Counted from the first letter of the stretch, positions 18,266-27,990 are shown. The stretch: 64,000 nucleotides of DNA from Streptomyces sp. MUM 178J (GCF_022414575.1 NZ_JADWYQ010000030.1:1-64000); one strand, 5' to 3'. Translations and numbers: made by a program. The notes: generated from the letters alone by a model not told the origin.

Positions 18266-19522
18266 GCGGATCTTCCACACGAGCAGACCGCCGAGCGCCG
18301 TCACCGCGGTCGCGGCCAGATACAGCCCCGAGTATCCGCCGGCGTACGCCACCACCGGCGCGGCCAGCGCCGGGCCCAGGACCTGTGGCGCGGAGTTCGC
18401 GACATTGATCACGCCCAGGTCCTTGGCCCGGTCGCCCGCCGTCGGCAGCACCTGCGTGATCAGCGCCTGGTCGACCGCCACATACGCCCCGAACCCCAGC
18501 CCCAGGAGCGTCGCCGCCGCCATCGCCACCGGCCAGGAGTGCCAGAACACCAGCAGCGAGGATGCCGCCGCCATCACCGCGGAGCTCACCGCCACCAGCG
18601 CCTTCCGCTTCCCCAGCCGGTCGGAGACCACTCCGCCCGCGACCGCGGTGACGACGACCCCCGCGGTGTAGAGGAGCGTCAGGATCAGCACGCCTTTGTC
18701 CGGTTCGGGGTACCCCACCGCGTCCTTGAGGAAGTACAGCAGGTACAGCGTGCCGACGGCGTTGCCCAGCATCACCAGGAAGCGGGTCAGCCAGGCCCAG
18801 CCGAAGTCCGGGTGACGCCGCGGGTCCACCCAGAAGTCGGCGAGCCGTACGGGCTGCCGCCTGCGCTGCGCACAAGGCGCCGGCGGGTCCCGGGTCAGCA
18901 GCACGAACGGCAGCGCGCACGCCACCACCAGGACCGCCAGCAGCAGATACCCGGCCGTCAGCCCGGTTGCGGCCACGGTCACCAGCAGCGCCCCGACGAC
19001 CAGTCCCAGCGTCTGCGGAATCCCGATGAAGCCCGACACCGCCGCACGCTGACGGACCGGCACCTGGTCGGGCACGACGGCGTTCGCCCCGGCGAGCATC
19101 GCGTTCAGCCCGAACTGGGCCAGGCACCAGCCGACCGCCACCCCGGCCACGGTCGACTGTGCCGCCGTCGCCGCCAGGCCCGCGGCCCCGGCCAGCGCCC
19201 CGCCCAGCATCCACGGACGCCGCCGCCCGAAGCGCCCGCCCGTACGGTCGGAAAGCGCACCCGCGAGCGGATTGGCGACCACCGCCACCAGCGCACCCGC
19301 ACCGGTCACCCAGCCGAGCGCGACCTCTTTGCCCACCGGGTCGATCGCCTCGATCTGCTCGGCGAGCAGCACCTGGATCGGGGTGAAGAAGGCCATGTAG
19401 AGCCCGAGATTGGCCAGCACGAGACCTGCGATCCAGCCACCGCCGACACGCACCCGCGGCTCGGCGTGCAGCCCCTGCCCCCGTCCGTGCGCCGTGTCTC
19501 CTCGCGCGTCTTCGGTTGTCAT
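18254..19522 (-). CDS. MFS transporter, sugar type
   Basis: This is a 422-aa protein from ATG 19522 with 12 predicted membrane helices. After helix 2 it has the MFS motif LAGALSDRTGGRFGRRRPWM, which in this RTGGRFGRRRPW form is typical of the SLC45/sucrose-type and glycoside-pentoside-hexuronide-like transporters. The second half repeats it as GGVVSDRLGKRKALV. It likely moves a sugar with protons across the membrane. The gene ends inside the 3' end of the GH1 beta-glucosidase gene (12-bp overlap, opposite strands), which suggests but does not prove a common substrate. Confidence 0.85.
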   Translation of the reverse strand: MTTEDARGDTAHGRGQGLHAEPRVRVGGGWIAGLVLANLGLYMAFFTPIQVLLAEQIEAIDPVGKEVALGWVTGAGALVAVVANPLAGALSDRTGGRFGRRRPWMLGGALAGAAGLAATAAQSTVAGVAVGWCLAQFGLNAMLAGANAVVPDQVPVRQRAAVSGFIGIPQTLGLVVGALLVTVAATGLTAGYLLLAVLVVACALPFVLLTRDPPAPCAQRRRQPVRLADFWVDPRRHPDFGWAWLTRFLVMLGNAVGTLYLLYFLKDAVGYPEPDKGVLILTLLYTAGVVVTAVAGGVVSDRLGKRKALVAVSSAVMAAASSLLVFWHSWPVAMAAATLLGLGFGAYVAVDQALITQVLPTAGDRAKDLGVINVANSAPQVLGPALAAPVVAYAGGYSGLYLAATAVTALGGLLVWKIRSVP

Positions 19523-19672
19523 GTACCGCTCGCCATCAGCTCGGGGGTGTCCGGAGCCTACGGACCCCCCTCAGCGGGAGCAATACCTGATCTGCAATCA
19601 GATTCGAGCCGCCGTCAGGACCATTCGGCTTGTTCTGGACACGTTCGACCCGGCGGGCCGACAATTCCCTGT

Positions 19673-20221
19673 GTGACGTCCTCCCATGAGTTCCAGACCG
19701 AGCCCGCCCGGCTCTCCGACGCCGAGCGCGACCGCGTCCTCGGGGTGCTCAGAGAGGGGGCGGCGCAGGGGAAGCTGTCGCACGACACCTTTGTGCACCG
19801 TATGGAGCTGGCGCTCGCGGCCCGCCACAGCGAGGAGCTGCGCGCCCTCACCGCCGATCTCGACGGTGAGAGCCGCTGGTCGCAGTGGCTGTACGGCACG
19901 GTGGGGCGGGTGTCGGCGTTCTCGGTGCGGCTGCGCCGGGCCTGGCAGGCGGAGAAGCTGCCCCCGCTGCTGCTCCCCGAGCCCGGCCCCCACCCCCTGC
20001 GCATCGGCCGCGATCCGGGCAACGGCCTCAGACTGAGCCATGACACGGTCTCCCGGATGCACGCCGAGCTGAGCCGCCAGGGCAGCCTGTGGGTGCTGCG
20101 CGACCTCGGCTCCACCAACGGCACCACGGTCAACGGCAGCCGCGTCGTCGGCTCGGTGGTAGTCCACGACGGCGACATGGTCGGCTTCGGGACGATGAAC
20201 TTCCGTCTCACGGCGCGCTGA
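19673..20221 (+). CDS. DUF1707-FHA domain protein
   Basis: This is a 182-aa protein from GTG 19673. Residues 12-63 are a DUF1707 domain (LSDAERDRVLGVLREGAAQGKLSHDTFVHRMELALAARHSEELRALTADL, conserved in actinobacteria). Residues 109-178 are an FHA domain with IGRDPGNGLRLSHDTVSRMHAEL and DLGSTNGTTVNG, which keeps the Arg, Ser, His and Asn that bind phosphothreonine. Such proteins recruit targets phosphorylated by Ser/Thr kinases. No kinase gene is adjacent; a PP2C-like gene lies at 59.8 kb. It is divergent from the MFS gene and convergent with treY. Confidence 0.9.
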   Translation: MTSSHEFQTEPARLSDAERDRVLGVLREGAAQGKLSHDTFVHRMELALAARHSEELRALTADLDGESRWSQWLYGTVGRVSAFSVRLRRAWQAEKLPPLLLPEPGPHPLRIGRDPGNGLRLSHDTVSRMHAELSRQGSLWVLRDLGSTNGTTVNGSRVVGSVVVHDGDMVGFGTMNFRLTAR

Positions 20222-20262
20222 CGGACGCCCGCTCCACCACACGCTCCAGCACGCACGATCGA

Positions 20263-22737
20263 CTACCCGGACTGCGCCGCGGACGCCCGGTCCCGCTCCC
20301 CGGCATCCCGGACCAGCAGCGCCACCGGGCGGTCCGCGAACAGCTCCCCCAGCGCGAGCGGGCCGCCGCGAAAGACGCGTCCCGGTGCGAGCGCGTCCCG
20401 CCAGCGGCCGTCCGGCAGCGGCAGCGCCGTGTCCCCCCAGCCGCCGGACCGGGCCAGCCGCCGCGACAGCCGCGTCACGGCCGTGACGACCGAGCCCTCC
20501 GCGGCCGCTTCGGCCGAACGGAGGAACGCCAGGCACAGATGCGCCGCGGGCCCCGAAGCGTACAGCGGGGCGTACGACGACCCCGGGCCGAAGATCCCGG
20601 GACAGTCCCGGCGCAGCCGCAGCGCGGCAACGGTCAGGGCCAGCTTCTCCGCGGACAGACCGCGAGGCCGGGCCTGGACGTCGAGCCGGGCCTGGACGTC
20701 GAGCCGGATCTGGTCGTCGGGCCGGGCCGGCCCGGCGGTGGGAAAGCGCGCGGGGGCGCGGTTGTCGGGATCCACCAGCGCGAGATACTCGCGCTCCGCG
20801 CCCTGGTACACCTCCGGCACCCCCGGCATCGTCAGCTGCACCAGCGTCGCGCCCAGCACATTGGCCCGTACATGCGCGTCGATCCCGCGGCGGAACAGCG
20901 CCGTCGTGCGCATCGGCGGCCCGGCCGGACCCGCGGCGACGAAGTCGGCGACCGCCTGCTCATACGCCGCGTCGGGCTCCGTCCAGCTGGTGTGCACCCC
21001 CGCCTCGCGCACCGCTTTCAGCAAGGCGTTCCGCAGCCTCTCCTCGTACGGGAAGCCGAACCCCAGGGCGGTCTGCCAGGCCGTCCACGCCAGATGCGCG
21101 TCGGGCGCCCGGCCGCCCTCCAGGCGCGCCGCCCGGACGCCGATCTTCTCTGTGAACTCCGCCCACTCGCCCGGGAACTGCGACAGCACCGCGATCGCGG
21201 CCCGCACGTCGGCGCTGCGCTTGGTGTCATGCGTGGTCAGCACCGTGCCGGAGGCGGGCCAGTCGCGAGCCGTCCGCGCACAGTGCGCATGGAAGGCGTC
21301 CGGGCCGACCGCCGGACGGCCCGGCTCGCCGCCCACCTCGTTCGCCGACAGCAGCGGCGTGTACCGATAGAACGCCAGGTCCTCCACGGACTTGGCGCGC
21401 AGCGCCGACGACGTCTGCGCGAACCGCGCCCGGAATGCCTCGTGCAGCGGCCCGTCGCCGCCCCGCCCCAGCGCCAGATCGCGTACCGCGTCGACGGCCT
21501 CCGCCTCCTTGGCGACCGCGAACGCCGCCTTCGCCTGCCGGGCCGCCTCCGCCGTGAGCACCTCCGCTCCGCCGTCGCGGTACGGGCGGTAGACCGGCAC
21601 CCGCACCAGCAGCTCCTGCACCGCCCGGTGCAGCGCCCACGGTGCATGGTCGCGCCGCGCGGAACCGGCGGCGCACAGGCGCTGCGCCATCCGGGTGAGC
21701 GCCGCGGTCTCCGCGACCAGATCATGAGTGATCACCTTGTAGGCGGCACGGCCCGCCGTCGCCTCCCAGGAACCTCCCAGGTCGTCGGCCGCACCCGTGA
21801 ACTCCCGGTAGCGGTGGGTCAGCTCGTCCAGCCCGTCCGGGTCGATGAACAGGCCGTCGATGCGGCGCAGCGCGTCGTACCCGGTCGTTCCGGCGACGGC
21901 CCAGTTCCCGGGCAGCCGCTCGTCCCCGGTGAGGATCTTCTCCACCACGATCCAGCAGCGACCGCCGGTCGCCCCGGCAAGCCGCCGCAGATACCCCTCC
22001 GGGTCCGCGAGACCGTCCGGGTGGTCCACCCGCAGTCCCTGGACCACCCCCTCCCGCACCAGCCGCACCACCGTGGCGTGGGTGGCGTCAAAGACCTCTG
22101 GATCCTCCACCCGCACCCCGATCAGCTCGGAGACGGTGAAGAAGCGGCGGTAGTTCAGCTCGGTGCGCGCCAGCCGCCACCAGCACAGCCGGTACCACTG
22201 GGCGTCCAGCAGCTCCCCGAGGTCCGTCAGGCCGGCGGTCCCCGCGCGCAGCGGGAAACGGTGCTCCCCGCAGTGCAGGGCCTCGCCCTCCACGCGGAGC
22301 TCGCCCAGTTCGTCCCCGAGGCGCCCCGCCAGGACCGGCAACAGGATCTTTCCGCCGCCCGCCTCCCAGTCGACGTCGAACCAGCGTGCGTACGGGGAGG
22401 AGGGCCCCTCCCGGAGCACCTCCCACAGTGCGCGGTTGTGGCGCGGCACGGCGGCCATATGGTTCGGCACGATGTCCAGCACCAGCCCGAGGCCGTGCTC
22501 GTGCGCCGTTCGGGCGAGCTGCCTCAGGCCGTGCTCGCCGCCGAGTTCCTCCCGCACCCGGCCGGGGTCCACCACGTCATAGCCGTGCGCCGACCCCGGC
22601 ACGGCCTCCAGCACGGGTGACAGATGCAGATGCGAGACGCCGAGGGAGGCCAGATACGGCACGGCTGCGGCCGCGGCGGAGAAGGGGAAGTCGGGCTGGA
22701 GCTGAAGCCGATAGGTGGCAGTCGGAGTATCGGTCAT
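20263..22737 (-). CDS. treY: malto-oligosyltrehalose synthase
   Basis: This is an 824-aa protein from ATG 22737. It has the GH13 barrel with TATYRLQLQPDFPF at the N-terminus, VLDIVPNHMA (86-95), nucleophile D238 in LRVDHPDGL, E266 in WIVVEKIL and TTHDTKRSADVRA. This is the long insert-rich form specific to TreY. The enzyme isomerises the reducing end of maltodextrin into a trehalose unit, which TreZ then releases. An 18-bp tandem duplication around 20676-20711 adds a repeated RLDVQA to a variable loop near residue 680. glgX lies immediately upstream on the same strand (151 bp gap with a tandem repeat array). Confidence 0.96.
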   Translation of the reverse strand: MTDTPTATYRLQLQPDFPFSAAAAAVPYLASLGVSHLHLSPVLEAVPGSAHGYDVVDPGRVREELGGEHGLRQLARTAHEHGLGLVLDIVPNHMAAVPRHNRALWEVLREGPSSPYARWFDVDWEAGGGKILLPVLAGRLGDELGELRVEGEALHCGEHRFPLRAGTAGLTDLGELLDAQWYRLCWWRLARTELNYRRFFTVSELIGVRVEDPEVFDATHATVVRLVREGVVQGLRVDHPDGLADPEGYLRRLAGATGGRCWIVVEKILTGDERLPGNWAVAGTTGYDALRRIDGLFIDPDGLDELTHRYREFTGAADDLGGSWEATAGRAAYKVITHDLVAETAALTRMAQRLCAAGSARRDHAPWALHRAVQELLVRVPVYRPYRDGGAEVLTAEAARQAKAAFAVAKEAEAVDAVRDLALGRGGDGPLHEAFRARFAQTSSALRAKSVEDLAFYRYTPLLSANEVGGEPGRPAVGPDAFHAHCARTARDWPASGTVLTTHDTKRSADVRAAIAVLSQFPGEWAEFTEKIGVRAARLEGGRAPDAHLAWTAWQTALGFGFPYEERLRNALLKAVREAGVHTSWTEPDAAYEQAVADFVAAGPAGPPMRTTALFRRGIDAHVRANVLGATLVQLTMPGVPEVYQGAEREYLALVDPDNRAPARFPTAGPARPDDQIRLDVQARLDVQARPRGLSAEKLALTVAALRLRRDCPGIFGPGSSYAPLYASGPAAHLCLAFLRSAEAAAEGSVVTAVTRLSRRLARSGGWGDTALPLPDGRWRDALAPGRVFRGGPLALGELFADRPVALLVRDAGERDRASAAQSG

Positions 22738-22784
22738 ACAAACGTACGTACCCCGTGGGGGCGGGGCCGGCCCCGCCATCCGCC

Positions 22785-22875
22785 CGACCGGCCGAAGCGA
22801 CCGGCCGAAGCGACCGGTCCAAGCGACCGGCCGAAGCGACCGGCCGAAGCGACCGGTCCAAGCGGTCGGCCCAAG
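22785..22875. repeat. 13-bp tandem repeat between glgX and treY
   Basis: Seven head-to-tail 13-bp units are present. A = CGACCGGCCGAAG occurs at units 1, 2, 4 and 5. B = CGACCGGTCCAAG occurs at units 3 and 6. A diverged unit 7 is CGGTCGGCCCAAG. The order A-A-B-A-A-B-C shows a duplicated 39-bp higher-order unit. The array starts 48 bp upstream of the treY start and ends 13 bp before the glgX stop on the minus strand, so it lies in the glgX-treY spacer. Confidence 0.9.
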
Positions 22876-22888
22876 CTCCCAGGGGCTG

Positions 22889-25009
22889 CTACGCGGGTCT
22901 GCGCAGCACCGCCAGGCTCCGCCCGGCAAGCCGCACCCGCTCCCCGGCCGCCACCTTCGGCCCCTGCCCCGGAGGAACCCCCTCCGGCTGCCCCGTGTCC
23001 ACCACTGCCTCCCATTGGCGGCCGTGGTTCACCGGCACGGTGAAGTCGAGATCCTGCGCGCTGGCGTTGAACATCAGCAGAAACGAGTCGTCGGAGATCC
23101 GCTCCCCGCGGGGCCCCGGCTCCGAGATGGCGTGTCCGTTCAGGAACACCGTCAGCGCCCGGGCATGCGCCGCCTGCCAGTCCCGCTGCGTCATCTCCTC
23201 CCCCTTGGGGGTGAACCAGGCGATGTCGGACAGCTCGTCATGTGTGCCCTCCACCGGGCGGCCGTGGAAGAACCGCCGCCGCCGGAAGACGGGATGGTCC
23301 CGGCGCAGCCACACCATCTGCTGGGTGAAGGCCAGCAGCGAGCCCTCCTCCCGGCTCCCCGCCTTCGGCCAGTGCACCCAGGAGAGCTCGTTGTCCTGGC
23401 AGTACGCGTTGTTGTTGCCGCGCTGGGTGCGGGCGAACTCGTCGCCGTGGCTGAGCATCGGCACGCCCTGGGAGAGCATCAGCGTGGCGATGAAGTTGCG
23501 CATCTGCCGCTCGCGCAGCGCCAGCACCACGGAGTCTTCGGTCTCGCCCTCGGCCCCGCAGTTCCAGGACCGGTTGTGGCTCTCCCCGTCGCGGTTGCCC
23601 TCGCCGTTCGCCTCGTTGTGCTTCTCGTTGTACGAGACGAGATCGTGGAGGGTGAAGCCGTCATGGCAGGTGGTGAAGTTGATGGAGGCCAGCGGCCGCC
23701 GTCCGTCGTCCTGGTAGAGGTCGGAGGAGCCCGTCAGCCGCGAGGCGAACTCCGCAAGCGTCCGCGGTTCTCCGCGCCACAGGTCGCGCACCGTGTCGCG
23801 GTACTTGCCGTTCCACTCCGTCCACAGTGGTGGGAAGTTCCCCACCTGGTAGCCGCCCTCGCCGACGTCCCAGGGCTCGGCGATCAGTTTGACCTGGCTG
23901 ACCACCGGGTCCTGCTGCACCAGGTCGAAGAAGGAGGACAGCCGGTCCACCTCGTGGAACTGCCGGGCGAGTGTCGCCGCGAGGTCGAAGCGGAAGCCGT
24001 CGACGTGCATCTCGGTGACCCAGTACCGCAGCGAGTCCATGATCAGCTGAAGGACGTGGGGGCTGCGCATCAGCAGCGAGTTCCCGGTCCCGGTGGTGTC
24101 GGTGTAGTAGCGGCGGTCGGCGGCCAGCCGGTAGTACGAGGCGTTGTCCAGCCCCCGGAAGGAGAGCGTGGGCCCCAGATGATTGCCCTCTGCGGTGTGG
24201 TTGTAGACCACGTCGAGGATCACCTCGATGCCCGCCTGGTGCAAAGCCTTGACCGCCTGCTTGAACTCCAGCACCTGCTCGCCGCGGTCGCCCCACGAGG
24301 CATAGGCGTTGTGCGGGGCGAAGAAGCCGATCGTGTTGTAGCCCCAGTAGTTGCTCAGCCCCATGTCCGCCAGGCGGTTGTCGTGGACGAACTGATGCAC
24401 CGGCATCAGCTCCAGCGTGGTGACGCCCAGCTCCGTCAGATGAGAGATCACCGCCGGGTGGGCCAGCCCCGCGTAGGTCCCGCGCAGCTCTTTGGGCAGC
24501 TCCGGATGGAGCATGGTCAGGCCCTTCACATGGGCCTCGTAGATCACCGTGCGGTGGTAGTCCGTGCGCGGCGGGCGGTCGTCGCCCCAGTCGAAGTACG
24601 GGTTGACCACCACCGAGGTCATCGTGTGCGGCGCGGAGTCCAGATCGTTGCGTGAGTCGGGGCGGCCGAAGTGATAGCCGTACACCGACTCGTTCCAGTC
24701 GACGGACCCGCAGATCGCACGTGCGTACGGGTCGAGGAGGAGCTTGGCGGAGTTGCACCGCTGCCCGCGCTCCGGGGCGTACGGGCCGTGGACGCGGAAG
24801 CCGTACCGCTGCCCCGGCATCACACCCGGCAGATACGCGTGGCGTACAAAGGCGTCGGTCTCCCGCAGCTCCACCGCCGTCTCCGAGCCGTCGTCGTACA
24901 GCAGACACAGCTCGATACGCCGTGCGGCTTCCGAGTACACCGCGAAGTTCGTGCCGGCGCCGTCGTACGTCGCGCCCAGGGGATACGCCTGTCCCGGCCA
25001 GACCTGCAT
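22889..25009 (-). CDS. glgX: glycogen debranching enzyme GlgX
   Basis: This is a 706-aa protein from ATG 25009. It has an N-terminal CBM48 domain ([33 protein letters not shown]) and a GH13_11 barrel with [31 protein letters not shown] (262-275), nucleophile D342 (DGFRFDLA), E378 (LIAEPWD) and [25 protein letters not shown], followed by a C-terminal sheet domain. It hydrolyses alpha-1,6 branches of glycogen. It is next to treY, so the products can feed the TreY-TreZ trehalose route; in this context it plays the part usually called TreX. It is divergent from the HEPN protein gene. Confidence 0.95.
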   Translation of the reverse strand: MQVWPGQAYPLGATYDGAGTNFAVYSEAARRIELCLLYDDGSETAVELRETDAFVRHAYLPGVMPGQRYGFRVHGPYAPERGQRCNSAKLLLDPYARAICGSVDWNESVYGYHFGRPDSRNDLDSAPHTMTSVVVNPYFDWGDDRPPRTDYHRTVIYEAHVKGLTMLHPELPKELRGTYAGLAHPAVISHLTELGVTTLELMPVHQFVHDNRLADMGLSNYWGYNTIGFFAPHNAYASWGDRGEQVLEFKQAVKALHQAGIEVILDVVYNHTAEGNHLGPTLSFRGLDNASYYRLAADRRYYTDTTGTGNSLLMRSPHVLQLIMDSLRYWVTEMHVDGFRFDLAATLARQFHEVDRLSSFFDLVQQDPVVSQVKLIAEPWDVGEGGYQVGNFPPLWTEWNGKYRDTVRDLWRGEPRTLAEFASRLTGSSDLYQDDGRRPLASINFTTCHDGFTLHDLVSYNEKHNEANGEGNRDGESHNRSWNCGAEGETEDSVVLALRERQMRNFIATLMLSQGVPMLSHGDEFARTQRGNNNAYCQDNELSWVHWPKAGSREEGSLLAFTQQMVWLRRDHPVFRRRRFFHGRPVEGTHDELSDIAWFTPKGEEMTQRDWQAAHARALTVFLNGHAISEPGPRGERISDDSFLLMFNASAQDLDFTVPVNHGRQWEAVVDTGQPEGVPPGQGPKVAAGERVRLAGRSLAVLRRPA

Positions 25010-25316
25010 AGATATGACTCTTCCACTTCTGATCCGGGTGCTGGGGGCCCTCGGCCCGGATCGTCCCCGCAAGTATCGTCGCTCATGCCTCGATCCCGCT
25101 GCCGACAGGCGTGGACGGCGCGGTCAACATCGGTTTCCCTCCATCGCCCGGGGGTGCAATCCCTATGAATCCGCTCACGTGGGCAGACATCGCCGACGGG
25201 AAACCGGAAGCAGCTTAAGGGAGTTGGGAAACGTCCCGGTGGATACGCTGCATGACGTCCCACAGGCGGAGTACCCTTCCTTGATCGTTGGAGGGGGCAC
25301 GGAAGGCGGTGCGCGG
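25010..25316. other. divergent intergenic region glgX / HEPN protein
   Basis: These 307 bp separate two divergent starts, so both promoters should lie here. A 9-bp inverted repeat CGGTTTCCC (25131-25139) / GGGAAACCG (25198-25206) is the only symmetrical element I can see. No convincing -35/-10 pair stands out, and no coding potential on either strand. Confidence 0.4.
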
Positions 25317-26549
25317 GTGAGCTCGGGAGGGCTGGAGCTACCCCCCGGTGAAGCGGGTCACGAGGGGGACTCCTCCGACGTACCGCCCGGGGCGGTCTCC
25401 CTCGCCAGACCGGTGGAGATCGGGGCGGAGCTGGACTGGGGCGCGGACGCCTGGAGCGAGGTGCGCACCCGCGCCCAGCGCGCGGGACGTGCGTACATCT
25501 GGCTGAATCTGGTCGAGCAGCGGCTGCGGGCGGTGGTGGCCGCGGTGCTGCGGCCGGTGTACGAACCCGTCCACGGCGACGACTGGGTGGTCGCCGCGGC
25601 AGGTCCCGCCGGGCAGGAGTGGGTGCAGCGCGCGGTCGCGGTCCGCGAGGTCTCGCGGCGCAAGGGCTATCTGCTGGACCCGGCGGACGACAACGTCCTG
25701 TCGTTTCTGACGCTGCCCCAGCTGCGCGAGCTGATGGTGCAGCACTGGCCCTGCTTTGAGCCGTACTTCGACGACCGGCGGGACGTCGAGCTGGCGCTCG
25801 ACGAGCTGGAGGTGGCCCGGAACATCGTCTCCCGCAACCGGGCGCTGAACGAGGCGGTGCTCGCCCAGGCGGAGCGGGCCTCGGCGCGGCTGCTGGAGAT
25901 ACTGGGCGGCGGGGCCGGCGTCCCCTCGGCGGACCGGCTCCCCGTCGACGCCGTGGAGGATCTCGTCGGCGACCGGTACGCAGACGTGGTCTCCGTCCAC
26001 CCCGACCGGGTGCGGCTGCTGCGTCAGCTCCCCGCCGAGGACTTCTTCGGCGGCGCGCGCCGCCTCGACGCGATCGGCATAGGCCTCAATCTGCTGGTGC
26101 AGAACTTCTCCGGCCGCCGGCTGGTGCGGCTGGCCGAGTCCGGCTGCCGGGTGCGGCTGCTCTTCCTCAACCCGGCGAGCAGCGCCGTCAAACGGCGCGA
26201 GCGCGAACTGGGCCTCAAAAAGGGCGAACTGAGCCGCACGGTGGAGATGAACATCCTCCATATGCGCCGGGTCCGCGCCCGGCTGCGCGATCCGGGCGCG
26301 TTCGAGATCCAGGTCTTCGACGAAACCCCCCGCTTCACCGCCTATCTGGTGGACGGGGACGGCCCCGACGGCGTGGCGGTCGTCCAGTCCTATCTGCGCA
26401 AGGCGCGCGGGATGGAGGCGCCGGTGCTGGTCCTGCGGGGCGGCGGGCGTGCCGTGGTGCAGGCGGGCGTCGACCCCGACAACGGGCTGTTCCAGACCTA
26501 TCGCGAGGAGTTCGAGTCGTTCTGGGCGGATTCGCGCCCGGTGTCCTGA
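25317..26549 (+). CDS. SAV2148-type HEPN domain protein with PLD-like C-terminal domain
   Basis: This is a 410-aa protein from GTG 25317, with GGAAGG upstream. An acidic N-terminus (1-45) is followed by a HEPN-like helical bundle (about 45-200). This includes AYIWLNLVEQRLRAVV, LPQLRELMVQHWPCFEPYF and the terminal helix ELEVARNIVSRNRALNEAV. In nuclease HEPNs the last helix reads RNxxxHN; here the His is replaced by Arg (R173), so the usual active site is incomplete. Another R-x5-H (R137, H143) exists, but in a different helix. Residues 250-410 (LDAIGIGLNLLVQNFSGRRLVRLAESGCRVRLLFLNP) resemble the DUF5919/phospholipase D-like domain. The role is unknown; it is highly conserved in streptomycetes as far as I recall. 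A DEDDh exonuclease gene follows after 93 bp. Confidence 0.85.
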   Translation: MSSGGLELPPGEAGHEGDSSDVPPGAVSLARPVEIGAELDWGADAWSEVRTRAQRAGRAYIWLNLVEQRLRAVVAAVLRPVYEPVHGDDWVVAAAGPAGQEWVQRAVAVREVSRRKGYLLDPADDNVLSFLTLPQLRELMVQHWPCFEPYFDDRRDVELALDELEVARNIVSRNRALNEAVLAQAERASARLLEILGGGAGVPSADRLPVDAVEDLVGDRYADVVSVHPDRVRLLRQLPAEDFFGGARRLDAIGIGLNLLVQNFSGRRLVRLAESGCRVRLLFLNPASSAVKRRERELGLKKGELSRTVEMNILHMRRVRARLRDPGAFEIQVFDETPRFTAYLVDGDGPDGVAVVQSYLRKARGMEAPVLVLRGGGRAVVQAGVDPDNGLFQTYREEFESFWADSRPVS

Positions 26550-26642
26550 GACAGGGTCGCAGCCCGGCGTTGTCAGTGGCGCGTGCCAGGGTGGAGACCG
26601 GTGGGGAACCGGCAGGGGGCCCCACGTGCACAAGGGGGGAAC

Positions 26643-27455
26643 ATGGCCTGGCACGCTGAGCCGCTCGTCGGCTTCGACCTGGAGACCACCGGCACCGAGC
26701 CGCTGGAGGCGCGGATCGTGACGGCGGCGATCGTCGAGGTGGGGACGCGGGGTGTCGCGCGGCGTACCTGGCTGGCCGACCCGGGCGTGCCGATTCCGCC
26801 GCAGGCGTCCGCGATCCACGGCATCAGCAGCGAGCGGGCGGCGGCGGAGGGGCGGCCGGCGCGGGAGGTCGCCGACGAGATCGCGGAGGCGCTGACGGGC
26901 TGCTGGCGGCGCGGTGTGCCGGTGGTCGCGTACAACGCGGCGTTCGATCTGACGCTGCTCAGCGCGGAGTTGCGACGGCACGGGCTGCCCTCGCTCGCCG
27001 AACGTGGATACGCGACGGCCGGGACCGGCCCGGTGATCGACCCCTACACGATCGACCGTGCCGTCGACCGCTATCGCAAGGGCAAGCGCACCCTTGAGGC
27101 CGTCTGCGCCGAGTACGGCATCCGGTTGGACGACGCCCACGAGGCGGGCGCGGACGCGCTGGCCGCCGTGCGGGTGGCTCGGGCGATAGCCGGGCGGCAC
27201 AAGGCCGTGGCCGCGATGACTCCTGCGGAGCTGCATGAACGTCAGATTCACTGGTACGCCCAGTGGGCGACGGACTTCCAGCGCTTTCTGCGCCGCAAGG
27301 GGGACGCGGGCGCGGTGGTCGACCCGTCCTGGCCGCTGCGCGCGCTGCCGACGTCTCCTGCTGCGCCGCCCCTCCCGGAACCGGGGCTCCGCCCCGGGCC
27401 CCGCGTCTCGGATTCCGCCGGACTTCGCCCGGGGGCGCCTGCAGGCGGGGTTTGA
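26643..27455 (+). CDS. DEDDh 3'-5' exonuclease (DnaQ-like)
   Basis: This is a 270-aa protein from ATG 26643 with AAGGGGGG upstream. All catalytic residues are visible: D12 and E14 (FDLETTG), D102 (YNAAFDLTLL), H166 and D171 (AHEAGADALAA). It is a stand-alone proofreading-type exonuclease of the DNA polymerase III epsilon family and acts on DNA or RNA ends in the cytoplasm. The catalytic part ends near residue 235. The last about 35 residues (PPLPEPGLRPGPRVSDSAGLRPG) are translated from GC-rich repeated intergenic sequence and look like a recent extension. It is on the same strand as the HEPN gene upstream. Confidence 0.92.
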   Translation: MAWHAEPLVGFDLETTGTEPLEARIVTAAIVEVGTRGVARRTWLADPGVPIPPQASAIHGISSERAAAEGRPAREVADEIAEALTGCWRRGVPVVAYNAAFDLTLLSAELRRHGLPSLAERGYATAGTGPVIDPYTIDRAVDRYRKGKRTLEAVCAEYGIRLDDAHEAGADALAAVRVARAIAGRHKAVAAMTPAELHERQIHWYAQWATDFQRFLRRKGDAGAVVDPSWPLRALPTSPAAPPLPEPGLRPGPRVSDSAGLRPGAPAGGV

Positions 27456-27990
27456 TCGAGGCCTTGAGTCTGGGGTTCCGCCGGGTTTCGCCGGGCTCCG
27501 GTCCGGGGTGCCCGCTGGCGGGGTTTGACTTCGGGGCCCTTCGCCCCTGGGGTTCCGCCCCGGGCCCCCGGGCTCGGACCCCCGCGCTCCGGTCGCCGGC
27601 GGGGCCTGGTTCCGGCCCTCCGCCCAGGCCGACCGGAGTGCCCCCGGGCGTGAGGCACCCCTCCCCCCCCCCGCATCTCCGGACCACGGACCACGGACAC
27701 GATCCGTGCCGCCGGGCACGGCGGGTACGCAGACGACCAGGACATCCACAACCGTCCGGGGCGTCCGCAGTGACCAGGAACGGGGCCAAGGCTCAGCCCT
27801 GTTCACTGATGAGGAACGGTTGGTTTCGAGGTCCGAGCTCCGGCGCTCGCGCCGAGCGGCGGAGCCCATGTCGAGGGCTTCGCCCCTTGGCTCGCGTGCT
27901 CGATGTGCCCCGGCCGTCTCCTCCCGTACTTCGGCAGGTGTTCAGGGGCGCCTCCCGGGAGCTGCCTCCAGGGGTTGAAACGTGACTCCG

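Noticed and set aside
22785..22875. Possible iteron-type origin or CRISPR
   Set aside because: There are no spacers, no replication gene and no AT-rich element; it is a simple tandem repeat in an operon spacer.
25338..27869. 843-codon open frame on the minus strand
   Set aside because: It runs antisense to the HEPN and exonuclease genes; such long antisense frames are normal in this GC-rich coding pattern and it has no domain or ribosome site.
27706..27978. 90-codon frame in the gene-poor region
   Set aside because: It has Arg/Ser-rich composition, no ribosome site and no recognisable domain, and overlaps repeat-like sequence.
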